Source of the DNA: Helochares maculicollis
Taxonomy: Eukaryota; Arthropoda; Insecta; Coleoptera; Hydrophilidae
DNA: 55,369 nucleotides
Direction of reading: 5' to 3'
Assembly (NCBI GenBank): GCA_033557835.1
Contig: JAWQRO010000117.1
Coordinates: 1 to 55,369, forward strand
Positions 35,640-46,320 of the stretch are shown piece after piece (positions within the stretch are counted from its first letter, which is position 1; each line of letters begins with the position of its first letter). The notes beneath the pieces are model-generated. The model had not been told where the DNA came from and searched no databases. It was given only the letters and a program-made list of their open reading frames with translations. The translations under genes were made by a program, and so were the position numbers.

Positions 35640-35795
35640 TTTCTCCATTAATTTTCTAACCCATTTTCCTCGCCAACTTCTCTACATCTTACGTCACTCT
35701 TTAGAGCTTCCCATTTTGTCTGGTCATTATATCCACATTGTCCGTATATGCCAGACGTTGATTACATTTATAATAAATTAGGCCTGATCTCTTAA
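35640..35795 (-). pseudogene. Reverse transcriptase active-site block of the relic
   Basis: The segment between two transposon insertions reads GLIYYKCNQRLAYTDNVDIM, then VEKLARKMG and KINGEKTKY, with two stops. This corresponds to AYADD(V/I)DI and EEKTKYM of non-LTR reverse transcriptases. The catalytic YADD has become YTDN, so the polymerase active site is lost. It adjoins the mariner end at 35629 and the mariner-like relic at about 35797. Confidence 0.7.
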
Positions 35796-35796
35796 C

Positions 35797-36440
35797 GGTT
35801 GTTCAATAAGTTTTGCGGTTCGATAAAAAGAACACAATTTTTTGGTTTGACATATACTTTATTATTCAGTATAGTCTCCATAAAACTTCAATACACTTGT
35901 TCCAAAGAGAAGCCAATCTGTAAATCTTATCCCTGAAGTGAGAATCTGGAAGGGCTACCAAATACGGTTCCGCATCTGTCATGACCTCAGCATTTGATGA
36001 AAAACGCATGCCATGCATGAATTTTTTTAGCTTAGATGGAAGTCGCTAATGAATACGCGGGATGATCCAACAATTCACTTAAATTCATAGACTTTAACCA
36101 TTGTCAAAATGCTTTTGTGACACGATGCGTTGTCTTAACGACAAAGGATTTTTCTCTTCTGCAAACCGGCGATTTTTTACGATGTGTTTTAGCTGGTGTA
36201 AAAGGTTACAATAATATTAAGAGTTAATTGTATTATCAGTTTGCAGGTAATCCACAAACAAAATTGTTTTGGACCTCAGCAAATTGTTGCTAACATCTTC
36301 TTGCCGATTTCTTGGTACGAACTCGTTTCGAAGCTATTAAATCTATTTCAGTGACTCGATAATTTTCCAATACACTCTTTATTTTTGTCTATGATTTCTG
36401 GTGTTGTTGCTGTAAAAAAATAATATGACACGTTGATACT
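35797..36440 (-). pseudogene. Mariner-like element relic within retrotransposon
   Basis: The left end reads GGTTGTTCAATAAGTTTTGC near 35800, a mariner-like terminal sequence. On the minus strand KTILFVDYLQTDNTINS and YYCNLLHQLK near 36195-36290 match the usual VDYLQ-GKTINSEYY and LLDQLK region before the second catalytic Asp. After shifts, QWLKSMNLSELLDHPAYS (near 36075-36130) and MRFSSNAEVMTDAEPYLVAL (near 35950-36010), then LPDSHFRDK, are the C-terminal half. The HDN motif and the SPDLAPSD part are destroyed. The N-terminal region and right terminal repeat are not visible, so the element is 5'-truncated. Confidence 0.65.
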
Positions 36441-36469
36441 AAATGGCTTGTACACAAAGAATGAATTGG

Positions 36470-36636
36470 CAGGTTTTTGCGAATCTTATTATTATGTCCA
36501 ACATCAGATTAAACAAAAGTGAAGACAGTAGATCACCTTGCCGTAGACAGTATTTCAAATAATAGTATTTCTATATTCTTCCTCTTATATTTATTACATT
36601 CTCTGTGTTTTTTAGAGTCATTTGTATGAATAATGG
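36470..36636 (-). pseudogene. Reverse transcriptase block LRQGD of the relic
   Basis: The minus strand reads MTLKNTENVINIRGRI, a stop, then YCLRQGDLLSSLLFNLMLDI. It matches the G(L/V)RQGDPLSPLLFNL block of non-LTR reverse transcriptases. It lies upstream of the YTDN block at 35640-35795, with a mariner-like relic inserted between them. Confidence 0.75.
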
Positions 36637-37138
36637 TACGACTGGGCTATGGGGCTATACCTAAACCGTGGTAGAGAGGCGAACTCAAGCGATAGGTCCT
36701 AACTGGAAGGACACCCGACCAGGATCGCTCGATCGGGAAAAGGAGGCGTGTTAACTATCAAACAGATAATAATTACTGACTATTCAAGTTGATTGTATAT
36801 TTATATGATAGATTCACTTACATGATAAATGGTACTTCTCCTAAACACATTGTTGTTTCAACTTAAGACTGACATACAACTGGTGGACATCTAGTTTACC
36901 GCTAATGTGACAGTGATGTACAATTGATCGACTACTGATTGATGACTGATCGACGATTGATTGATGACTGATATTTACCTATTCTCACCGATTCCTTATA
37001 CATGAAAACGTTTATAAAAAAGAGAGTAACGGGCATATTTATTAAAATATATCTAAAGGTGGATCCTAACAATATTTTTAGCTTCATATTGACCTCTAGT
37101 TTTTTTTCTGAGTCCCAAAAATTCGTTCTCGTATTACA
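36637..37138 (+). mobile_element. LTR-like segment with polypurine tract
   Basis: GGGAAAAGGAGGCG at 36735-36748 looks like a polypurine tract and is immediately followed by TGTTAACT at 36749. A segment of 390 bp then ends in ATTACA at 37138, where the reverse transcriptase reading of the host relic resumes on the minus strand. TTTATAAAAAAG near 37010 could be a TATA box. A 22-bp tandem pair is inside. The GC-rich 36637-36734 would be the last internal part of the element. No second LTR or target duplication was found, so this is a hypothesis. Confidence 0.35.
36926..36969. repeat. 22-bp tandem duplication
   Basis: Two consecutive 22-bp units, GATCGACTACTGATTGATGA and two more bases, then a copy starting GATCGACGATTGATTGATGA. 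They differ at two or three positions. Confidence 0.8.
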
Positions 37139-37139
37139 G

Positions 37140-37425
37140 TGTCGTCTATTGAGAATAAAGAAGTGTCTTTCTTATATTCGTAAGTTTCGTTTTGGATCTC
37201 TCGTCGTGTAAATATTAAGTGTGTTCTTGATTTTCTGTAGCAAAAATCTGCTTGATATTTCCCCACAAAGAGTTCTATATCATATTTCAATCTATTCTTA
37301 ATGTACATTGATAGACTTTTAATCGCCGCACTTTATATCTGTAATTTTTGCAAACGAAGTTTGCACCTTTTTCTTGTACTGTACCTAGTACCGCTTTGTT
37401 CCAACTACATGGCATCCTCTCTTTC
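37140..37425 (-). pseudogene. Early reverse transcriptase region of the relic
   Basis: The minus-strand reading FVGKYQADF, then RKSRTHLIFTRREI and ETYEYKKD, corresponds to the usual VGEYQAGFRKGRSTTDQIFTLRQI and YEYN block. Upstream, ERGDAM near 37410 corresponds to KKGD before it. A 70-codon frame (37308-37096) is open through the core. The frame leaves the family near 37138, at the proposed end of the LTR-like segment. Confidence 0.7.
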
Positions 37426-37869
37426 GTATAAATAATTCTAGTCAGCGTATGTTCACGGAATTTTATAGATTTTCCGATTCTTTATTACTTCTCTTATCTC
37501 GTTCGTATCTGAAGCGTCCTTCTTGTTCCTTCTTTTTTTTCTTCAATATTGTGTTATACCTACTTCTTTGGTTTTGGCATGTCATCTGGCCTTTCTAGAT
37601 CCCGTTCCGCAACTTATTTATTACTTCCTTTTTAGTTTTATTTGGTTTTCGCATTCGCTGTCATATCAGGTTATGTTCCAATTTTTATGACATATATTGT
37701 TCTTTCTTTCCCATAGCTCCGCCGTACTCTCATTTCTGCTTCCTGTTACATTTCTCTTTTCTTAGATTACTCTCCGGTATTAAGTTTTTTTTCTAATGTA
37801 TGTATCCGTTTTATGTTAGGCTTTTATTTCTTCCTGCATTCCGTCCTCCAGTTGTTGGTATTGTTTCAT

Positions 37870-38165
37870 TATATTTTCTTCAAAGAAATAATCTCTACTC
37901 TCTACTGGTTATAATATTTGTAAAGCATAATTCATCCTGTTTGCCTAGTATTAATTAAGCTATATGGTTTGTTCATCTGCTATCAGGATCCCTCCAAATA
38001 CCTACAAAAATAGATTTTCTTTGGCAGTTGTGCTTTTGCTAATCATTTCATGTTTCTAAATCTATCAGTAGCATATCAGTTGTATTGGATTTCCTGTAGC
38101 TACTGAATTTTGCTATGCTGGTCTATGTATTTCCTCTTGACCTATTTGAGCATTTGCATCACACA
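37870..38165 (-). pseudogene. Apurinic endonuclease segment of the relic
   Basis: The reading CDANAQIGQEEIHRP (from 38163) matches the catalytic GDFNAQIG and EEIHRP block of the non-LTR endonuclease domain. After several stops there are faint traces of the following region, such as IFVGIWRDPDSR, where the family has TWTSPDG. The first Gly of GDFN is Cys here. Between 37425 and 37870 only weak similarity remains. Confidence 0.6.
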
Positions 38166-38403
38166 TTTTCAAATTGATATCATAGCGAAGGATGTTATCA
38201 TTACTCTAAAATTATAGAATTATGCATTTGCCATTATATCTCTATCCTCAATTTTTGAGACTGGCTATTTAAATTAAATTAGTTTTATTTTCTGCATAAT
38301 ATTTATTTAAGATGAATCTATAAACATTTATCAATAAAGAAACAATATAATTAACAAATTATCACCAAATAAAATTTAAAAAATAACATTTCTAAAACTT
38401 TGG

Positions 38404-38540
38404 CCATCCATCCTGACTTGTTCGGGATATCACCAGGGAAGTAGGGGAATGATGGCCAGGGCACTATTTTGCTCTTTTTTCTACTCCTCTTCTTACTGCG
38501 TGACTTCGCCACACGAAGCACTTGTTCTCGGTGTACTTTT
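38404..38540 (-). other. Open, strongly basic segment of unknown origin
   Basis: The minus strand is open here and encodes RVAKSRSKKRSRKKSK followed by IVPWPSFPYFPGD and NKSGWMAK. It lies between the endonuclease segment of the retrotransposon and the end of the pogo-type relic. The basic cluster resembles a nuclear localisation signal. I do not recognise the sequence. It could be a tail of either neighbour. Confidence 0.3.
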
Positions 38541-38554
38541 TAAGTACCCGTAAA

Positions 38555-40130
38555 AAACAAATCACACATTGCAACCACAGTCTTCAACAAGTTGGGTACC
38601 AAAATAGTTTAACTGTTAGCAAACATATTTGTTCTGCACATTTTCGATATATGAATCACAAAGTATTGGCTATTCTTCATCTTCCCTTGTTTCTTAGTGT
38701 TTACGAACAACATTTTTTATTCATGCATTCTTTTTTGGCCGTTTTTTATTCTTCTTTGGTTTCTTTTACGTGTACAAGAGCTATATAAGTTAAAAATATA
38801 CATATTTGGACAGCTACTTTTCTTATTTCGACGAGTTTTTGTGGATTTAGATATTTTTTTTGTTAAAGATATAGGTTCTTTATGATCCTCATCAGAAACA
38901 CGTAAAGTTGTTTCCTTTGATTTCCCTTGTCTTTCAGAATTAGAGGTATTCTCTTTAATAAACAGATGTAATATTAAATCTTTGCCGGTACCTTTTGATT
39001 GATTAGTGAAAGCTAGTGTTCGTGTATTAGAAATCATTTCATATGTACTCGATATTGCTTCGAATGTAAATATTTTATTTCATGTACTAGGTATTGAATC
39101 TGTAACAGGCTTTATTTCGTATGCACTTAAGAATATTACTGAGCTTTGTGGTAGAGGTAGATTGGATGTCATGTCTACCAAAATGCTGAAAAAAGCTAAC
39201 TCGGGTATTGTTAACAGATTAAAAACTTATTAATCAAAATGCCAATGGACAGTCTTGTGAAATGTCTTTCTGGACTGGATTTCATCCACGATCTAAATTG
39301 TTTGTAAAAATCTTCTAGAGATTTAAACACGAATCTATCTAATGTTTAAAAATTTCGTGACGTGTTTGTTTGACTAGGTAACAATATGACATCATTTGCA
39401 ATTGCATCTTCCAACATTTCTACAGAATTCAATTTATCATCTTACAGGAGTAACACCTTGCCCTAGTGGTTTTCTTGGAACGAAATCAGTTTTAAGCCAT
39501 TCATATGGAGTGCATATATGATGTAAGCTGATTTTTCTGGCATAAAAACTTAGGAATCTGAAGGCCCTACGTCAGCAAAATCAGGATTTTTCCTTTTAAA
39601 ATGCAAGCAGATACAAAACATATTCCTGTGGCATTACCACATTCAATAACAGTAACAGGTTTCGTGCATACTAAAGACACAATTTGGTTTGCTTGCATGG
39701 ACTTCTTTTCTGTTAAGTTTAATATCTAGCGAATAAAAAGACTTCAGATTTTCGAAATTTCGTAGGATAATATAATTTATTATCAAAATAATTGCATCTA
39801 ATTGTAACTAGCTTTTTCAGTTATTTGGTTAAGTTATTTTTAGTTGTTCTACAAATTAAATTGTTAGCGATTTGACATCACCAATAGTCGATGGGAAGAT
39901 TTCCATCTCACTTTGTTCCCCAAGCTTACCCCATAGATCTTTTTTGATTCTTCGTTCTAATGTTTTTCGTTGGGCTTTAAACGCTTTTCCTCAGTTTCAA
40001 CAGTTTTAATGGCTGCCTGAAGTGATGTTTCAGTACAACCAACGCATGTCAATACTGATTTTCTTTCAATTTTCAGCAGCACGAACACATTTTAACATTT
40101 TTCTCCCTATTTTTCTCTTGATCTGGTAAT
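38555..40130 (-). pseudogene. Pogo/jerky-type transposase relic
   Basis: In order on the minus strand: SLQAAIKTVETEE (about 40030-39985) and RKTLERRIKKDLWGKLGEQS (about 39970-39900) are the psq-type DNA-binding head. ILKGKNPDFADVGPSDS and FMPEKSAYI (about 39640-39530) belong to the DDE domain. LNSVEMLEDAIANDVILLPS (about 39440-39390) follows the lost LDGHSSH motif. LDRFVFKSLEDFY and WMKSSPERHFTRL (about 39340-39240) match the usual LQPLDRAVFKSL and NPGR region. A Ser/Lys-rich tail is open for 106 codons (39037-38717). Cys-containing traces near 38650-38560 might be a PHD-like finger, which some members carry. There are many stops and frameshifts; the element ends are not visible. Confidence 0.75.
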
Positions 40131-40134
40131 ACTA

Positions 40135-43100
40135 TAAATAAACAACATTATAGGGGCGTTAGAGTCTCAGATCTGTTTTACATAACTATTAGTTTTACAT
40201 ATTTTGGTGTAGCCAGTGGTTCTTGTAAATCCTAAGTGTAGAGTTTTGTTTTTATCGTCCATATAGCTGCTATACCCTAAATGTCATCTAAAGACTACTT
40301 GTGAAAAATCATAAAATTAAAGAGTTGCCTTCCTGCTTCTGATCGAAAATCCTTGCGCGCCGCACAGCAAAACAGAATATCTGAAAAAATATTATTAAAC
40401 ATTTTATTGCTTCCTCAGGAGTTCGGAATACAAAAATACGAAATGAGATAATATATGGCTTCCAAACTCTTTGTGTATTTGAATTCTGCTCCGAAATGTC
40501 AAATAACACGCCGCCGTAACAAGACAACTTCGTTGCCTGTTTTCATCTCTTTTTGCAATTCCACCTACTTTATATGGAAAATCTTCGAATGCGTATTGTT
40601 TTCGTATAAAATCTAATAAAAAGCTTTCGTTTGTTTAAAACTGACAAAGCGCCGCTCGAGTCCCCAGAATGTAAACAGAATTAAGGCAAATGAAATAATT
40701 TTATTTGGGGAAGTAAAGCAGGAAAAATCGCATTATTAATTACGATATAAGAACATTTTTCTTGGGGAAATACGAAACTAATTAGTTGGGCGCAGCTGCT
40801 GTTCACAAGAACGTGGGTAATCTGAACGGTCTTCAGAAACACTATATAGATTAGCCTCGTTTTAGTAATAGCAAAATACCTTTACATTATGTAATACTGC
40901 TTCCATTTTATAATGAGACACTAGTTAATATAGTCTGAGGAAAGAAAGATATTGAATTTCCTATTAAGCGAAAAATCTTACATTCGATGAAACTTCAGCA
41001 GCACGTAAATGAAGCGTAACGCAAACGTTCGCTCTGCAAAATATCCTTTTACAGAGCGATGTCCCCTTTCAATTGAATATCAACGCGACGCCGAATGCAT
41101 GTTGCGATAAATATTAACAAGGTATAATATCGAGAATCGTTACTCCATTTAAAGTAACGTTCAGAGCTAAGGTAAAGAGGTTTAAATATTAATATAGAAA
41201 GTCGGGATTTGTAGTCAGCTGGAAGGTATATTTTATGAATAAATTACGACGACGTTCCACCAGAATACCTTCATAAAAAATAAATCAAAATTCTCTTACG
41301 TTTTATCTTGCTTATTTGAAAAACAATAAAACCCAAGTCATTTCTTGTCGTTGCCTGCTCTCCGCGTATTCTTCTTTCTTAACGTGCGAATAATGCGAAA
41401 ATAAACGTTAAGATTGTTATCATAACTGCAGCTTCAGTTGATATAAAAGCCATCTCAAAACTATTGAGCTTAAAGCAATTGCATCTATTCAATTTATTAC
41501 TTGCAGTTATTATAAAACTGAAGTCAGGTTGTTAGTTAAACTTGAAGTATAAAGTACCTGAACGATCACAGAAGATAAAGTTTGCAAAATCTATTTGATA
41601 TCTACTTCCATTTTAATAAGCAATGTTTAAAAGACAATCTTGTGCAGATGAGAGAAGTGAGATAAATATCTTTCATTAATTTTATAAAATTCTTTGCTGC
41701 CGTTTTTAAAATCAATTATCAATTCAACAAGATAAAAAGAGTTCAATTTTTAATGCTGCGACATTTTTGTAATTAGAAGATAGTAATTTAGTAAAATTGC
41801 CAGTCTCTTCCTTTGCAATTTTCTTCTTTATTTGTAAGAGTAATTTTTAATACTGCTGGGCTCAGTTCTTACTGATTTCTTCAACCATTCATTCATTTTT
41901 CAACACATGAATAGATGATTTCAATGAGGTGAAAACTAATACATCACTCCCAGAGAGAAGTTTTGGCATAAAGTTTCTAAGTTGCTATTTTAGAAATGCT
42001 GAAACTGAAAAACTTTTCATACAATTCACTTTAGGATTGTTGCAAGAATCATTTCTAGGCTTCAACTTTACTCTAGGCAGAAAAAAAACGAATTCATTAA
42101 TATCTGGATTTTTCATGGAGTTTGCATCAGAAAATGGTGTGATATTGATTTTACAAAAATGAAATTAATCGTCGAAAATCCTTATACTATCTGAATCACT
42201 TAAACGCACGAAATTTCAATTGACTGTAACGAAATATGTTTTAACTGAAAATATCCTACAGTTAAACTGCTGGATCCAAACAATGTCTTCCTAAGCAAAA
42301 GTAAGTAATCAAAAGGTACTTCTTGATTTCTTGACTCATCCAAAATATCTAACGTTTAATCTTTGAGCCAAGCGAAAAAACTTTATGGAAAAATTAGATA
42401 TGCAATCTTATTTTCTTTGTTTTTTTACAGAAGCAATTTTTTAGAAAACTATATTGTTTTTAAGCAATCAGCAGAAAACTAAAAACTGGGCACCTGTTTT
42501 GCTAAGATTATACTTTATAGTTTCAATCTTAGTAACAAAAGTTGAAAAAAACCCAATTCTCACGTTATTGATGCTGTCAATGAGAAATCAAATATGGTTA
42601 TTTTGCATTAAAAACAAAACAATAACTTTGAGGTCATTTTTATTGATAATCCATCTCATAATGGAGTAAGGAAAGTTATAGTAGAAGTATCGACAACATT
42701 AAAAGAGTGATTATGACTTTTTTTACATTGAAAATACTCTTGTTGTTTTGTGAATTCAATTAATGTTTTCCATAAATATCCTTGTAATTAATTAAATCCT
42801 TGATTAAAGGAGCAAGCAAATTGATATTTTGATACTCTTTTTAAAATAATCAGATACGTTTTTTAATTTGAAGGTAATGTAATTCATAGGGCGTGAAAGC
42901 GTGATTTAATAGAAATGCTGATATTTCACAAAATTTTGCTGCTATCAGCAGATATTTGATTTATTCCTTAAATGTAAAAAATTGTAACGTGCAAATCAAT
43001 AATGCTTTTCAATAAAGGATTCATATGTACGTAATTTCTACCTAAGCATGTCCATAAAAACATGCTTCATTTGTTTTTCGACTCATTCAATTTGTTCTAA

Positions 43101-43689
43101 AGTTTGAGTTATGAGCAAAAATTGCAGATGTACTGTCTATGTCATTATTCGTATTTTATGTTTTTTAACTCAAAGTAGACATGTATTTGTCAAAATAAAT
43201 ACAAATTCTAATATATATTGATTTTGACAGGGCAATACAATATAAATTTTTACACATTTATTTACAGCACAGCAGATTAACGATTTACAAAACTGGTAAA
43301 AGGTTAAAAAATTTGAATTTGTCTATAGAAGTATTGATATATTAAACACCGTTACTACAAGAGTTGGAAAAAGTGAGATTATAAAATTGTATAAAATTTT
43401 AAATGTACTTGACCTATCGCATATAAAGTATGGATTATAGGCTGAAGAGAATTAATACCTTGGCGCTCTTTCAATAAATAATCGAAAACGTATTTTCTCA
43501 TTTTGCGATACTATAATTCGAATGGTTTGAGCGGGTGCTTTTGTAGAATTTATTAAAGAAGATAAAAAGGTGGGGCGTTTAACGTTTACAAAATCTGTAT
43601 AAATACATTGTCTAGCAATATTTAAAAAAAAACACAATTCATTACTTAATGTTTAGTAGAGAGATGCTTTTACCTAATAAATCGCGTGC
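40135..43689. other. AT-rich DNA, no recognised gene
   Basis: Nothing recognisable on either strand. Frames at 40309-40527, 41929-42162 and 42454-42669 match no known family. Confidence 0.45.
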
Positions 43690-43920
43690 TGATTGTGTTT
43701 AAAAACCATATATGGCCCAGAGTTATCGTGATGAAACCTCAAAACTATGTCTGTTCGCTCATTCTGGGCAATTTCTCAACATTGCATCTTTTACCTTATT
43801 TAGTTGGTAACACGTTGTCGGCGATGTAATTGTTTCACTTTGCTTAAATAGCTTCCAATCAGTTAAGCGTTTCAATTCCACCTACTTTCTGCAACAATTC
43901 ATTTTATTCCTATGAGTAGT
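43690..43920 (-). pseudogene. Mariner transposase fragment
   Basis: The minus strand reads LFKQSETITSPTTCYQLNKV (starting about 43850), then KDAMLRNCPE, a stop, and ANRHSF. After a frameshift it reads FHHDNSGPY (about 43690-43720). This is the region around the second catalytic Asp of a mariner transposase (usually ETIT-YCQQL-KLK, ELANR, HHDNARPH). Upstream traces around 43905 (HRNKM) fit the segment before it. No PYSPDLAPSD motif, terminal repeats or N-terminal half are visible, so it is a short fragment. Confidence 0.5.
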
Positions 43921-43924
43921 ATTA

Positions 43925-45660
43925 AATAGACTTATAATAAAAATAAGATATCTTGAGTTTAAAGTATCGACTGCAATTTAAGGCGTTAACTAACATTAAT
44001 GTGTAAAGTAAATTAGCAAATAGTTTAGTGGACTTGTTACATTTATTTAAGTTATAATCATTGACATCACAACGAAGCAGTTGGCAATCAAGCATATATT
44101 GTATAATTATCATACAGCTAAAGAAAGCATTACAGTTCAATGAGTTTACAGCGGGATCTGAATGGCCTAGAAGCATAGACGCACTTTGCTGCTCGCAGAT
44201 AGGAAAATAAACAAATTAAGTCGGAGCCTTGATTAATGAATAAAGTCTTACGTAAGTAAAAGTGCAGAGGGGGGAAAGCTACGATCGTGAATCAGCAGGA
44301 AGTACGCGGTATTATTCCATTCAATTTTCTGCAACGAAAATGAGATGTAAAGAAAAAGTGTCGTGTCGTTTGAAAGTTGCACCGGCGCAGCGGCCTTCAT
44401 TTCAAACTAATGATATCGTAATCTTGTTGCGCTGTGTTTAAATATGCATCTAGTAGTGCTAATACCATCTCTTTAACCTCAATGACAAGTTGCATAATTA
44501 GCAAAAAACATACTCGCTTCAACACTCTCCTAGAAATACATCGATTTTTTATCAGCCTGTGCGTATCTAGCTTTGAGTTTTAGGCGCTTTGGAATTCCAC
44601 GGGTCCCTCCTGGGTAAACAGGAAGCAATTTGCAGGAGATAAAAACATGGCTTGTTGTTGGTGGTGCGCGATCTCCATCGTAAATCATACGCCAATTTTA
44701 TGCAGACTGTCAAACGCAAAGACCATAAAAAGGAAGACTCGCTCAGAGTCGGCTCAACAATTCAGTTTAGTGTTCATATACTTTCCCACTTTTCTTTTTT
44801 ATTGAAAGGCAATTTCCAGACCAAATTGAAATCTTTGTATTCTTGAACTCGACGTGGATGCCACTCCAAGTCCGATATGTGATCAGATTATACTTCGCTA
44901 TAACATCCCGTCGGGGCCTGGAGGCGATCCGCGGTGCTCCGAGCTCGCTGCTCTTCGCTTCAACTAGCTGCGAAGCTACCTCACTACCTTTAAATCAAAT
45001 TCGGCGAAAATGTAGTTAAGTTGCGTCCAAATTCGCGTAATTTATTTGGTGTATTGCGAATTTCAATTTTATTCAATCAGGAATGATCACTCATGTTGTT
45101 TGCCGAAGGTCCTTCCTATACAAATCATGTTGTTTCGTTTAAATTAGCGCTTAAAATGTTACTTCTTTGAGTATTTATCTAAAACAGTATATTTATACAA
45201 TTTTCCTTGATAATTAGTTGTCATGCAATCACGAAATAACGATTTTATCTTTCCATATTCTATCCACCTGAATGATTAAAATGCTGTTTTAACACTTAAA
45301 TGCAATCTGTAATATGATATTCTTACAAAGGCGGTCAAGTGGGCTCGAGAGAATGTATCATAAATTGTCCTTTTTGGCTTTTGTATACAAACATCGAAGC
45401 ATAAAATTGCTCAGATCGTCGTAAATGTTTACACACTTCACTTTTAATTTATGGCTTTGGAATTAAGTTTCAAGTGTATACAATGGTTTTGCTACTTTGT
45501 GTTTTGTTTTTATATTACTGATAGTTAATCTTTTAAACTGTTTCATTAGAGAAGGTGTTTAGAAAAGTTCTGTGAGTAAATATAGCGACAACAATTGATC
45601 GTGTACTAATACTTAATTTCTTAAAATGAAGGGCCAGTTTTGAAACTTCGGTTAGTATAA
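43925..45660. other. Non-coding stretch
   Basis: No recognised gene. A GC-rich patch near 44880-44990 contains CTTCGC and GCGAAG facing each other across 11 bases. The 64-codon frame at 44652-44846 is unrecognised. Confidence 0.4.
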
Positions 45661-45689
45661 GTGCTGCGAAAAAAATATACAAGAGTTAT

Positions 45690-46320
45690 ACTATATATTA
45701 TGAGTAATGACGACAGTGATGTCGAAAAAGATCCAAACTATTGCTCTAAAGCTGACTATAAACCTACTTTAGAACAATATCGAAGAAATTCTAAAATACC
45801 ATCGAATGTAGATAATTCTTCTACTATTGTTGATATTGTGATTTTGTCTATTTGTGAATAATTTCTTGATTCGATTATATTGGAAACTAGATCTTCCACA
45901 TTGTCAAAGCAAGTTGAAAAAGTTCAAACAATGTGACTGTGTCATAAATCAAACAATTTTAAGACATATTCTATTAACGGGTCAAACAAGACTGGTCAAA
46001 GATTATGTTATTTCAACACCAAAAACAACCAAACAGTTATAGAGAATCAGCGCAAACATTCATCCAGCTCAAATAATATATACTTTAAAAAGGGAAATGA
46101 ATACTGGTTAAAACATAAAACGAACAGTTTTAGTAACGAAATGTGGGGAAGTTGTTGATCGTTCTGAACAATACTACGTAGCCAAGCTTTAGAAAAAAGC
46201 AACATGCTATATATTATTCTTGCGTGGCATCCCATGCCTCCAGATTCGAGGCTAAAGAAGCATTGAGTCATGAAGCTGGACTAACACAAAGTAATCTCTA
46301 TGAATATGAGGTTAGTTTTA
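45690..46320 (+). pseudogene. Unrecognised coding-like unit, copy A
   Basis: From an ATG near 45700 the frame reads MSNDDSDVEKDPNYCSKADY and stays open to 45861. An acidic Ser/Asp start followed by DPNY is common at the start of transposon-derived insect proteins, but I cannot name the family. Further on, in other frames, VTKCGEVVD (about 46135-46165) and SRFEAKEALSHEAG (about 46235-46280) are readable. The nucleotide sequence repeats in diverged form at about 46565 and 47670, so the unit is part of a local tandem family. It is probably a decayed mobile-element gene. Confidence 0.45.

Larger units (their letters stand above)
33930..38200 (-). mobile_element. Non-LTR retrotransposon relic (Jockey/RTE-like), nested
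   Basis: Read from right to left the minus strand carries, in the right order, an apurinic endonuclease segment (about 38165-37870), early reverse transcriptase (about 37425-37140), the middle RT block (about 36636-36470), the YADD-equivalent block (about 35795-35640) and the post-RT segment (about 34330-33985). The gaps between blocks are filled by an LTR-like segment, a mariner-like relic and a complete mariner. No poly-A tail or target duplication could be defined. The clade cannot be fixed by eye; the motifs are those of the insect group often annotated as craniofacial-development-protein-2-like. Confidence 0.7.

Noticed and set aside
36637..36745. tRNA- or SINE-like appearance of a GC-rich segment
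   Set aside because: I could not fit box A and box B at proper spacing or a cloverleaf. The polypurine tract and TGTTAAC boundary give a better explanation.
36830..36905. VHQLYV reading on the minus strand, resembling the RT block VHQLF(I/V)D
   Set aside because: The match stops after six residues and lies inside the proposed LTR-like segment. Accepting it would need two further unexplained insertions.
44880..44990. Hairpin with CTTCGC and GCGAAG arms in a GC-rich patch
   Set aside because: Six-base arms are within chance and nothing else supports an RNA gene or terminator.
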